The position numbers were made by a program, and so were the translations under genes. This document shows positions 1-5,197 of a DNA stretch of 5,197 bases, in pieces (positions within the stretch are counted from its first letter, which is position 1; each line of letters starts with the position of its first letter). This DNA is from Hydrogenophaga sp. (GTDB lineage: Bacteria; Pseudomonadota; Gammaproteobacteria; Burkholderiales; Burkholderiaceae_C). The stretch lies in NCBI GenBank assembly GCA_011390855.1, contig JAABRN010000087.1:1-5197 (forward strand). Direction: 5' to 3'. Under the pieces are notes generated by a model. That model did no database searches, was not told the DNA's origin, and saw only the letters and a program-made list of their open reading frames with translations.

Positions 1-766
1 CACTGCCCAGCCATTGCACCGTGTCGCGCGCCGCACCCGCCAGCGTGGTGCCAATGGAGCGGGTACCGTCCTCGCTGTCCAGCGTGAGGCCCACGCGCCC
101 GCCAAAGCTCTGGCCCGGCTTGATGAGACTCACCGGTTCGGTGGTGTACATGGCCACCATGCCGGCGAGTCCATCGGATCCGTACAACGCCGAATGGGCG
201 CCACGCACGATTTCCACTCGCTCGATCAGGCCGAGGTCGTAGTAGTCCCGGCCGAAGACGGCCGAACCCAACACCCCGCTGGCGAGTTCGCGCGGCACAC
301 GGATACCGTCCACTGTGAGCAGCACACGGTTGCCCTCGAGGCCGCGAATGTTGAAACCTGCGTTGCCGTCCCGACCCGTGCCGCCCGGCGACACCGCGCT
401 GAACCGCTGTGCAGACCGCTTGACACTGACATTGGGCAGCTCCCTGGTCAGGTCGCGAATATCCTGCACACGGGCCGGATCAAGGGCTTCACCAGACAGC
501 ACATCCATGCTCGCCGGAATGTCTGCGAGGTTGCGCTCGCTGCGCGAGCCGCTGACCACGACCTCATCCAGCGTGGCAGCCCCAAGTGATGCGGCTGACG
601 CCGTGTCGTTGACGTTTTCGCCCGACTGCGTCCAAGCCGGTGGCGCGATCAGCATGAGCGCGCACGCCACAGCGACGGGCAGCGGACGTGATGCAGGCCT
701 TTTGAAGCGCCGGGCGGTTGCGACGACTTGTGAAACAGGGCTGGTTGTGAAATGAGAAGCGGTCAC
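1..766 (-). CDS. TonB-dependent outer-membrane receptor, haem/haemoglobin-receptor-like, N-terminal part (cut by left window edge)
   Basis: Reading the minus strand from a GTG at 766 gives 255 codons without a stop, continuing off the window. Residues 19-48 look like a signal peptide: basic stretch RRFKR, then a hydrophobic core (LPVAVACALMLIA), with cleavage probably near residues 44-48. A TonB-box-like segment TLDEVVVSGSR lies at 65-75. The plug domain follows, with NIRGLEGNRVLLTVDGIRVP at 139-158 and ALYGSDGLAGMV at 193-204, both hallmark plug motifs, the first typical of TonB-dependent haem/haemoglobin receptors. The family carries iron compounds across the outer membrane using TonB energy. 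An in-frame TAG lies upstream of the GTG at 814, so only GTG 814, TTG 796 and GTG 766 can give a full signal peptide; none has a strong ribosome site, and 766 gives the most normal leader. ATG 655 would cut into the signal peptide. The barrel, and thus the real ligand, is outside the window. Haem specificity is inferred from plug similarity only. Confidence 0.9.
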   Translation of the reverse strand, partial: MTASHFTTSPVSQVVATARRFKRPASRPLPVAVACALMLIAPPAWTQSGENVNDTASAASLGAATLDEVVVSGSRSERNLADIPASMDVLSGEALDPARVQDIRDLTRELPNVSVKRSAQRFSAVSPGGTGRDGNAGFNIRGLEGNRVLLTVDGIRVPRELASGVLGSAVFGRDYYDLGLIERVEIVRGAHSALYGSDGLAGMVAMYTTEPVSLIKPGQSFGGRVGLTLDSEDGTRSIGTTLAGAARDTVQWLGS

Positions 767-864
767 GGTGAAGCTGGGCCGATAGGTTGAAGACAACGCT
801 GGCGGGGCATTCACCGGACGAAATATCGCCGGGTTGCTGGCTGGCTAGGTGATTTGAAACCTGC

Positions 865-894
865 ATCATATACGAATGATTCGCATTAAAGCAA
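865..894 (-). promoter_or_regulatory. Sigma70-type promoter of the TonB receptor gene
   Basis: On the minus strand a -35 element TTGCTT (894-889) and a -10 element TATGAT (870-865) are separated by 18 bp. The spacer is almost filled by a Fur-box-like sequence. The promoter lies about 100 bp upstream of the proposed GTG start, leaving a moderately long leader. The layout is that of a Fur-repressed iron-uptake gene. Confidence 0.65.
872..890. promoter_or_regulatory. Fur box between the receptor and bfr
   Basis: Read on the minus strand, the 19-mer TTTAATGCGAATCATTCGT matches the classical Fur consensus GATAATGATAATCATTATC at 12 of 19 positions, including the core AAT-G-AATCATT. It lies between the -35 and -10 of the receptor promoter, where bound Fe-Fur would block RNA polymerase. 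Whether it also affects the divergent bfr cannot be told from sequence. Confidence 0.65.
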
Positions 895-901
895 TTGCTT
901 T
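888..901. repeat. Perfect 14-bp palindrome in the divergent promoter region
   Basis: AAAGCAATTGCTTT is a perfect palindrome. It supplies TTGCTT, a fair -35 hexamer, on both strands. The minus copy fits the receptor promoter. The plus copy (895-900) faces bfr, but the best -10 candidates (for example AACAAT at 916-921, 15-bp spacing) are weak. It could be a regulator site or just a shared -35 region. Confidence 0.5.
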
Positions 902-975
902 TTGCTCGGCTTTTCAACAATGCGAAGATGTCGGGCTCTGTACAGCACCGTCCAGCCACATGAAAGGATCCCACC

Positions 976-1446
976 ATGAAAGGTGACCCCCAAGCCATTG
1001 CCCACTTGCAGGCGCAGCTCAAGAATGAGTTGACCGCCATCAACCAGTATTTCGTGCACTACCGCATGCTCAAGCACTGGGGTTTCGACAAGCTGGCCAA
1101 GAAGGAATACGAAGAGTCGATCGGCGAGATGAAACATGCCGACCAGCTCATGGATCGCATCTTCATGCTCGACGGTCTGCCCAATCTGCAGGACCTCGGC
1201 AAGCTCAACATTGCCGAGAACGTGCCCGAAATGTTGTCCAGCGACCTGGCGCTGGAGCGTGGCGCGCAAGCCACCATCAAGGACGGCATCGCCTTCTGCG
1301 AAACCGCACGCGACTACGTTTCCCGCGATCTGCTGCAGGGCATTCTGGACGACACGGAAGAACACATCGACTTCCTTGAAACCCAGCTCGAACTGATCGA
1401 TAAGGTCGGCCTGCCCAACTACCTGCAGAGTCAGATGGGTACTTGA
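976..1446 (+). CDS. bfr: Bacterioferritin (haem-containing iron-storage protein)
   Basis: This 156-residue protein is close to E. coli Bfr (158 residues) along its whole length, starting MKGD and ending LQSQMGT. Bfr forms a 24-subunit cytoplasmic shell that oxidises Fe(II) at a di-iron centre, stores Fe(III) mineral and binds haem between subunits. Using E. coli numbering, which aligns almost without gaps, ferroxidase ligands E18, E51, H54, E94 and H130 are present and haem ligand M52 is conserved in the EMKHAD motif. The sixth ligand, E127, is Thr here (DDTEEHID), an oddity treated as a finding. The start is well supported by AAGGA at 964-968, 7 bp before ATG. An overlapping ATG at 960 is out of frame. 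The gene diverges from the receptor gene and lies upstream of bfd with a hairpin-rich repeat between them. Identification is very secure; full ferroxidase activity is less certain. Confidence 0.97.
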   Translation: MKGDPQAIAHLQAQLKNELTAINQYFVHYRMLKHWGFDKLAKKEYEESIGEMKHADQLMDRIFMLDGLPNLQDLGKLNIAENVPEMLSSDLALERGAQATIKDGIAFCETARDYVSRDLLQGILDDTEEHIDFLETQLELIDKVGLPNYLQSQMGT

Positions 1447-1447
1447 G

Positions 1448-1563
1448 ACTCCCCCCTGCGCCGCTTTCGCGGCTTCCCCCCTCCCTTTTGCGCCTTCGGC
1501 GCTGGATAGGGGACGGCACCTTTGGCCGGCAGAGCCGGACCTTCGGTGCCCCTGGATGGGGAC
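1448..1563. repeat. C/G-rich multi-hairpin intergenic repeat after bfr
   Basis: Starting right after the bfr stop, this element contains three nested or tandem inverted repeats: GCCGC-tttc-GCGGC (1460-1473), GCGCC-ttc-GGCGC (1490-1502), and a larger cruciform with GGCACC (1515-1520) pairing GGTGCC (1545-1550) around CCGGC-aga-GCCGG (1526-1538). C runs at 1451-1456 and 1476-1481 can pair with GGGG at 1509-1512. A short direct repeat, GGATaGGGGAC (1504-1514) and GGATGGGGAC (1554-1563), flanks the third hairpin. The style is that of the dispersed palindromic repeats I recall from Comamonadaceae genomes. It may also stop or stabilise the bfr transcript, but there is no classical T tract. Confidence 0.6.
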
Positions 1564-1582
1564 CACAGGCGATGAACGGCGC

Positions 1583-1611
1583 TTGCATATGGTAATGCGA
1601 CCAATTATCAT
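1583..1611 (+). promoter_or_regulatory. Sigma70-type promoter of bfd
   Basis: TTGCAT (1583-1588) and TATCAT (1606-1611) are separated by exactly 17 bp, a good sigma70 arrangement. Transcription would begin near 1618, giving a leader of about 30 nt before the bfd ATG at 1647. The promoter overlaps a Fur-box-like element, so bfd is expected to be transcribed separately from bfr and induced by iron limitation. Confidence 0.65.
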
Positions 1612-1615
1612 TACC
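1591..1615. promoter_or_regulatory. Fur box over the bfd promoter
   Basis: The segment begins GGTAATG (1591-1597) and ends CATTACC (1609-1615), a 7-bp inverted repeat with an 11-bp spacer. Its right part (1597-1615) matches the 19-bp Fur consensus at 12 positions, notably ATCATTA. It covers the spacer and -10 of the bfd promoter, the expected place for Fur repression. Confidence 0.6.
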
Positions 1616-1646
1616 GGGTCGTCCCCATCCGTGAGCCCCGGTCACC

Positions 1647-1892
1647 ATGATTGTTTGCGTTTGCCACCGCGTCAGTGACCAGACCATCGCCCGTGCAGCG
1701 AGGTCTGGCATGGGGTTCAACGACATCCAGCTGGAACTGGGCGTTGCCACCCAATGCGGCAAGTGTGAATCGTGTGCACGTGCCGTCTGGTCAGAATGCT
1801 GCCGAAGCCATCCCACGGCGCACCTTCAACTTGAAGCGGCCGGCACGCCCGCCTCCACCACCACCGTCCCGCAGCAACTGTCGATCGCCTGA
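1647..1892 (+). CDS. bfd: Bacterioferritin-associated ferredoxin, [2Fe-2S]
   Basis: The 81-residue product starts MIVCVCHRVSD and carries the Bfd [2Fe-2S] ligand pattern C4-x-C6 and C37-x-x-C40, within TQCGKCESC. This matches E. coli Bfd (64 residues) in spacing to within one residue. Bfd docks on bacterioferritin near the haem and passes electrons, received from a ferredoxin-NADP reductase, to reduce stored Fe(III) for release. An extra Cys at 43 and a CC pair at 51-52 are not expected cluster ligands. The last 25-30 residues form a Pro/Thr/Ala-rich tail, longer than in E. coli and probably disordered. The ribosome site is weak (GTGAG at 1631-1635), but the start is fixed because the first ligand is at residue 4. 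Position next to bfr and the Fur-box promoter support the call. Confidence 0.93.
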   Translation: MIVCVCHRVSDQTIARAARSGMGFNDIQLELGVATQCGKCESCARAVWSECCRSHPTAHLQLEAAGTPASTTTVPQQLSIA

Positions 1893-2180
1893 GGCGCACG
1901 GCCAGTTGGTTTGCCTGACCCCGGCCCTGGGGTGACCCTCTCCTCCTTCTTCTTTTTTGGTTCAGACGAATGCATGGTTCGGGCGGGTGGTCCAGCTGCG
2001 GCCGACCTTGGGCCAGCGTGCTGCGGGCCGGTGCTGTGCGCCCACGCGTCCAATCCGGTTGAGAATGACCCAGTTGGCAGAGGCGTTACGCACTATTACG
2101 CACTGGGGTTTTTCAGGCCACAGATTTAGAATGCGCAACCCGCTTCCACATTGCAATAAATCGAACCAGGAGACAAGGTC
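1893..2180 (+). other. Intergenic leader region upstream of maeB
   Basis: These 288 bp hold no convincing gene. A small hairpin ACCCC-ggccct-GGGGT (1918-1933) is followed by a pyrimidine tract ending in T6 (1953-1958), a poor candidate terminator for bfd. A 9-bp direct repeat lies at 2086-2104. TAGAAT (2127-2132) could be a -10 for maeB, without a good -35 at the right distance. The maeB ribosome site AGGAGA (2168-2173) is strong. Nothing clear is seen in 1960-2080. Confidence 0.5.
2086..2104 (+). promoter_or_regulatory. Tandem TTACGCACT repeat upstream of maeB
   Basis: TTACGCACT occurs at 2086-2094 and again at 2096-2104, a head-to-tail repeat with about one helical turn (10 bp) period. It ends 22 bp before a TAGAAT -10 candidate (2127-2132), where -35 contacts would be expected and where no good -35 hexamer exists. 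This is the typical geometry of an activator or response-regulator site, but I do not recognise the regulator. Confidence 0.35.
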
Positions 2181-4508
2181 ATGAGCACCTCCAGCGACCA
2201 GGACAACAAGCGCGCCGAATTGCGCCGCGCCGCACTCGAGTACCACGAGTTCCCCACGCCTGGAAAGGTGGCCATTGCCGCCACCAAACAGCTCACCAAC
2301 CAGCGCGATCTGGCCCTGGCCTATTCGCCCGGCGTGGCCGCTCCTTGCGAAGAAATCGTGGCCGATCCGGTCAACGCCTTCAAATACACCAGCCGCGGCA
2401 ATTTGGTGGCCGTCATCACCAACGGCACAGCTGTGCTGGGCCTGGGCGACATTGGCCCCCTCGCCGCCAAGCCGGTGATGGAGGGCAAAGGCGTGCTGTT
2501 CAAGAAGTTCTCCGGCATCGATGTGTTCGACATCGAAATCAACGAAAAAGACCCGGACAGGCTGGTCGACATCATCGCTTCGCTAGAGCCCACTTTTGGG
2601 GGCATCAACCTCGAAGACATCAAGGCGCCCGACTGCTTCTACGTGGAGCGCAAATTGCGCGAGCGCATGAAGATTCCGGTCTTCCACGACGACCAGCACG
2701 GTACCGCCATCGTGGTCGGTGCGGCCATCCTCAACGGTCTGAAAGTGGTGGGCAAGGACCCCAAGAAGATCAAGCTTGTCACCTCCGGTGCTGGTGCTGC
2801 GGCGCTTGCCTGCCTGGGTTTGCTGGTCAAACTCGGTATCCCAAGGGAAAACATCTGGGTGACCGACCTGGCTGGCGTGGTCTACGAGGGCCGCACCGAA
2901 TTGATGGACGAAGACAAGATCGTGTTTGCCCAGAAAACCGACCACCGCACATTGCGTGACGTGATCGCTGGCGCTGACATTTTTCTCGGCCTGTCGGCGG
3001 GTGGCGTGCTCAAGCAGGACATGGTCCAGAGCATGGCGGCCAAACCGCTGATCTTTGCCCTGGCCAACCCGAATCCCGAAATCTCGCCCGAAGACGTGAA
3101 GGCCGTGCGAGACGACGCCATCATGGCCACCGGGCGCACGGACTACCCGAACCAGGTCAACAACGTCCTGTGCTTCCCTTACATCTTCCGTGGCGCGCTC
3201 GACGCCGGCGCTTCCACCATCACCGATGAAATGGAAATCGCCGCGGTGCACGCCATTGCCGAACTGGCCCAGGCCGAACAGAGCGAGGTGGTGGCGGCTG
3301 CCTATGCAGGCGAGAAGCTGGCCTTTGGCCCCGAGTACCTGATTCCCAAGCCGTTCGATCCACGCCTCATGATGAAGATTGCCCCTGCCGTGGCGCAGGC
3401 CGCAGCCGACAGCGGCGTGGCATTGCGTCCGGTTGCCGACATGGCCGCCTACAGGGAACGCCTGCAGAGCTTCGTGTTCGCTTCGGGCACCATCATGAAG
3501 CCCATCTTCGCGGCAGCCAAAACCGCCGTGCACAAGCGCGTGGCCTATGCGGAAGGCGAAGAAGAGCGTGTGCTGCGTGCCTGCCAGATCGTGGTCGACG
3601 AGGGCCTTGCCCGACCCACGCTCATTGGCCGCCCGGCCATCATTGCGCAGCGCATTGAAAAATTCGGCTTGCGCCTGCGCGAAGAACTGGACTACGACAT
3701 CGTCAACGTGGAACAGGACACGCGCTACCGCGACTTCTGGCAGACCTACCACCGCATGACCGAGCGCAAGGGCGTGACACAGCAGCTCGCCAAGATCGAG
3801 ATGCGCCGTCGCCTGACACTCATTGGCGCCATGCTTCTGCACAAAGGCGAAGTCGACGGCATGATCTGTGGCACCTGGGGTTCCACCCACAACCATCTGG
3901 AATACATCGATCAGGTCATCGGCAAACGCGCCGGTGGGAGCCCGAGCACCGCCCAGGACGTGCGCATCTATGCCTGCATGAACGGGCTGATGCTGCCGGG
4001 GCGCCAGGTTTTCCTGGTGGACACCCACGTCAACTACGACCCAACCCCGGAACAGTTGTGCGAGATCACGGTGATGGCGGCCGAAGAAATGGTGCGTTTC
4101 GGCCTGCAACCCAAAGCCGCACTGCTGTCACATTCGAACTTCGGTTCTTCCAGCCAGCCCACCGCCATCAAGATGAGACGCACGCTTGAGCTGCTGCGTG
4201 AACAGGCGCCGTGGCTGGAGGTGGACGGAGAAATGCACGGAGATGTGGCATTGGACCCCGTTGCCCGCGCGGTCATGATGCCCAACTCGACACTCAAAGG
4301 GCCCGCCAATCTGCTGGTGCTACCCAACATCGATGCGGCCAATATCGCTTACAACCTGCTCAAAACCGCTGCCGGCGGCAACATCGCCGTTGGGCCCGTG
4401 CTCCTGGGCGCGGACAAACCGGTGCACATTCTCACGGCAAGTGCCACCGTGCGCCGCATCGTGAACATGACAGCACTCACCGTGGCCGAGGCAAACACCG
4501 AGCGTTGA
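2181..4508 (+). CDS. maeB: NADP-dependent malic enzyme with C-terminal phosphotransacetylase-like domain
   Basis: The 775-residue protein matches the hybrid MaeB type (E. coli MaeB is about 759 residues). It oxidatively decarboxylates L-malate to pyruvate and CO2 with NADP reduction in the cytoplasm. The malic domain (about 1-160) has [13 protein letters not shown] at 46-58 with catalytic Tyr48, the [14 protein letters not shown] segment with candidate catalytic Lys, and metal-site residues in LEDIKAPD (144-151) and HDDQHGTA (169-176). The Rossmann part has [12 protein letters not shown] at 200-211 and LANPNPEIS at 294-302. From about residue 431 ([12 protein letters not shown]) to the end is a phosphate acetyl/butyryl transferase-like domain. 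In known MaeB proteins that domain has no enzyme activity but binds acetyl-CoA and controls the enzyme. The start is set by AGGAGA 7 bp before ATG. The gene appears monocistronic, and no residue loss or frameshift is seen. NADP rather than NAD preference is inferred from the family. Confidence 0.96.
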   Translation: MSTSSDQDNKRAELRRAALEYHEFPTPGKVAIAATKQLTNQRDLALAYSPGVAAPCEEIVADPVNAFKYTSRGNLVAVITNGTAVLGLGDIGPLAAKPVMEGKGVLFKKFSGIDVFDIEINEKDPDRLVDIIASLEPTFGGINLEDIKAPDCFYVERKLRERMKIPVFHDDQHGTAIVVGAAILNGLKVVGKDPKKIKLVTSGAGAAALACLGLLVKLGIPRENIWVTDLAGVVYEGRTELMDEDKIVFAQKTDHRTLRDVIAGADIFLGLSAGGVLKQDMVQSMAAKPLIFALANPNPEISPEDVKAVRDDAIMATGRTDYPNQVNNVLCFPYIFRGALDAGASTITDEMEIAAVHAIAELAQAEQSEVVAAAYAGEKLAFGPEYLIPKPFDPRLMMKIAPAVAQAAADSGVALRPVADMAAYRERLQSFVFASGTIMKPIFAAAKTAVHKRVAYAEGEEERVLRACQIVVDEGLARPTLIGRPAIIAQRIEKFGLRLREELDYDIVNVEQDTRYRDFWQTYHRMTERKGVTQQLAKIEMRRRLTLIGAMLLHKGEVDGMICGTWGSTHNHLEYIDQVIGKRAGGSPSTAQDVRIYACMNGLMLPGRQVFLVDTHVNYDPTPEQLCEITVMAAEEMVRFGLQPKAALLSHSNFGSSSQPTAIKMRRTLELLREQAPWLEVDGEMHGDVALDPVARAVMMPNSTLKGPANLLVLPNIDAANIAYNLLKTAAGGNIAVGPVLLGADKPVHILTASATVRRIVNMTALTVAEANTER

Positions 4509-4635
4509 ACCCTGTAGAAAAAGCAAGCACTAACTTTTTTACGCTCTGCAGCACCTCGAACTTGCCTGTTATTTCAGCAATCGCTTGCATTTTTGTGGTG
4601 CTTAAGGCACACTAGCGCACTTAGATTTCAGGGTT

Positions 4636-4693
4636 AACCCGCCCCATTGGCACCACTGCAGTTCACCGATCTGCCAGGTTCCTAGGGCGGGTT
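4636..4693. repeat. 9-bp inverted repeat in the leader of the ribonuclease gene
   Basis: AACCCGCCC (4636-4644) and GGGCGGGTT (4685-4693) are perfect complements with a 40-bp spacer, ending 10 bp before the AGGAG ribosome site (4703-4707). The left arm overlaps a perfect palindrome GGGTTAACCC (4631-4640). It may be a regulator operator or an RNA structure near the translation start. It is not followed by a T tract, so it is not a normal terminator. The flanking region 4509-4630 is AT-richer than the genes and probably holds the promoter, though no clear -35/-10 pair stands out. Confidence 0.45.
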
Positions 4694-4717
4694 GGTCGTA
4701 TCAGGAGCGAGGGTTTC

Positions 4718-5140
4718 ATGGGTCTGAATCAGATCCGGGCGGTAAAAAGCAGGCCATGGCTGGCGAAATCTCTGGCGTTGGTTTTGATATTGACGGCTGC
4801 GGCAAGCACCATGATGGTGCAGTCGAGGTCTCCAGCAGAAGTCGATTCGCCTGCGGCGATCAGCGTCAGCGCCCTTCCCGTTCAGGGCAAGGAAGTGTTG
4901 GAGCAGATCCGGCAGGGTGGGCCGTTCCGTTACGAGAAAGATGGCACCGTGTTCGGCAATCGCGAGCGCTTACTGCCTGGACAGAAACGAGGGTATTACC
5001 GTGAATACACCGTGCCCACACCCGGTTTGAAACATCGGGGGGCAAGGCGGATTGTGTGCGGTGGGCAGAAGCCTCGGGCACCTGATGATTGTTATTACAC
5101 CCAGGACCACTACGCCAGCTTCAGGCTGATCGTTCAGTGA
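4718..5140 (+). CDS. Exported guanyl-specific ribonuclease, RNase Sa/barnase (N1/T1) family
   Basis: The 140-residue protein has an N-terminal leader (basic RPWLAK, hydrophobic LALVLILTAAA at 19-29), suggesting a Sec signal peptide or membrane anchor. A compact ribonuclease domain spans about 48-140 and resembles Streptomyces RNase Sa almost throughout: SALP, GPFRYEKDGTVFGNRE, YYREYTVPTPG, RGARRIVCG, DHYASF. Matching RNase Sa residues gives guanine-site N81, R82 and E83 (39-41), general base E96 (Glu54), R107 and R111 (Arg65, Arg69) and H131 (His85), so the full catalytic set is present. A four-residue insertion near 116-124 adds C125, which could pair with C114. These enzymes cut RNA after G through a 2',3'-cyclic phosphate. 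AGGAG (4703-4707) or GAGGG (4709-4713) precedes ATG. The next frame begins directly after the stop and could be its inhibitor. Family assignment is strong; whether it is periplasmic, secreted or used against competitors is unknown. Confidence 0.9.
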   Translation: MGLNQIRAVKSRPWLAKSLALVLILTAAASTMMVQSRSPAEVDSPAAISVSALPVQGKEVLEQIRQGGPFRYEKDGTVFGNRERLLPGQKRGYYREYTVPTPGLKHRGARRIVCGGQKPRAPDDCYYTQDHYASFRLIVQ

Positions 5141-5155
5141 TCCCGGGTGAGTGAA

Positions 5156-5197
5156 GTGAATCGTTTATCAACTTTGACTGTAGAAAGAGACGCGGAG
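5156..5197 (+). CDS. Start of a downstream gene, candidate barstar-type ribonuclease inhibitor (cut by right window edge)
   Basis: After the ribonuclease stop at 5138-5140 one frame stays open to the window end with possible GTG starts at 5147 and 5156. GTG 5156 has GGTGAG (5146-5151) 4 bp upstream and gives MNRLSTLTVERDAE as the visible N-terminus; 5147 would add three residues. The two other plus-strand frames meet stops or lack a start. Close coupling (15 bp or less) suggests an operon with the ribonuclease. Barnase-type ribonucleases are commonly paired with a barstar inhibitor that protects the producer's cytoplasm, so this is the leading guess, but the 14 visible residues carry no diagnostic barstar motif. 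It could be an unrelated gene. Confidence 0.5.
   Translation, partial: MNRLSTLTVERDAE

Noticed and set aside
14..755. Plus-strand open frames opposite the receptor gene
   Set aside because: The minus strand carries a clear signal peptide, TonB box and plug motifs; the plus-strand products are Arg/Ala/Ser-rich shadows.
564..1611. Two long minus-strand open frames across the bfr region and one across the receptor leader
   Set aside because: They lie antisense to bfr or out of frame with the receptor, and their translations match no recognisable family.
1651..1935. Open frame overlapping bfd in another frame
   Set aside because: The overlapping frame with the C-x-C and C-x-x-C ferredoxin pattern is clearly the real gene.
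1918..1958. Possible terminator of bfd (5-bp GC hairpin and T6 tract)
   Set aside because: The hairpin is short and the T tract lies about 20 nt too far downstream for a classical intrinsic terminator.
2583..4109. 508-codon open frame on the minus strand inside maeB
   Set aside because: It is antisense to a full-length, motif-verified malic enzyme; the translation is His/Gly/Val-rich low-information sequence typical of GC-rich antisense frames.
4518..4594. Possible maeB terminators: AAAAAG/CTTTTT pairing (4518-4539) and GCAA-tcgc-TTGC followed by ATTTTT (4577-4594)
   Set aside because: The first stem is nearly all A-T and the second has only four base pairs, so neither is convincing.
4585..4613. 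TTGCAT-17-CACACT as a promoter for the ribonuclease gene
   Set aside because: The -10 matches only half of the consensus and the -35 overlaps the weak hairpin; not strong enough to annotate.

Overview
This is a GC-rich chromosomal stretch, most likely from a betaproteobacterium of the order Burkholderiales and plausibly the Comamonadaceae. The clues are the compact gene style, the close match of bacterioferritin and malic enzyme to proteobacterial families, and a C-rich multi-hairpin intergenic repeat of a kind I associate with Comamonadaceae. The family-level placement is inference.

Positions 1-1892 form an iron-handling block. On the minus strand is the N-terminal part of a TonB-dependent outer-membrane receptor (signal peptide, TonB box, plug), resembling the haem/haemoglobin receptor family and running off the left edge. 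Divergent from it is bfr (bacterioferritin, iron storage), followed after a hairpin-rich repeat by bfd (the [2Fe-2S] bacterioferritin-associated ferredoxin that donates electrons to release stored iron). Two good Fur-box/sigma70 promoter combinations are visible: one drives the receptor (865-894, minus) and one drives bfd (1583-1615, plus). The implied logic is that under iron starvation Fur releases both promoters, so the cell imports iron and also unloads bacterioferritin, while bfr is transcribed separately.

Positions 1893-4508 hold a 288-bp leader region with a 10-bp-spaced direct repeat, then maeB. It encodes a full-length 775-residue NADP-type malic enzyme with a C-terminal phosphotransacetylase-like regulatory domain, linking the TCA cycle to pyruvate and NADPH.

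Positions 4509-5197 hold an AT-richer intergenic region with a 9-bp inverted repeat. Next is a 140-residue exported guanyl-specific ribonuclease very like Streptomyces RNase Sa/barnase, with all catalytic residues present. A GTG-initiated reading frame begins 6-15 bp after its stop codon and is cut by the window edge; by position and family logic it is a candidate barstar-type inhibitor. This toxin-like nuclease and presumed immunity gene is the most interesting part of the window.
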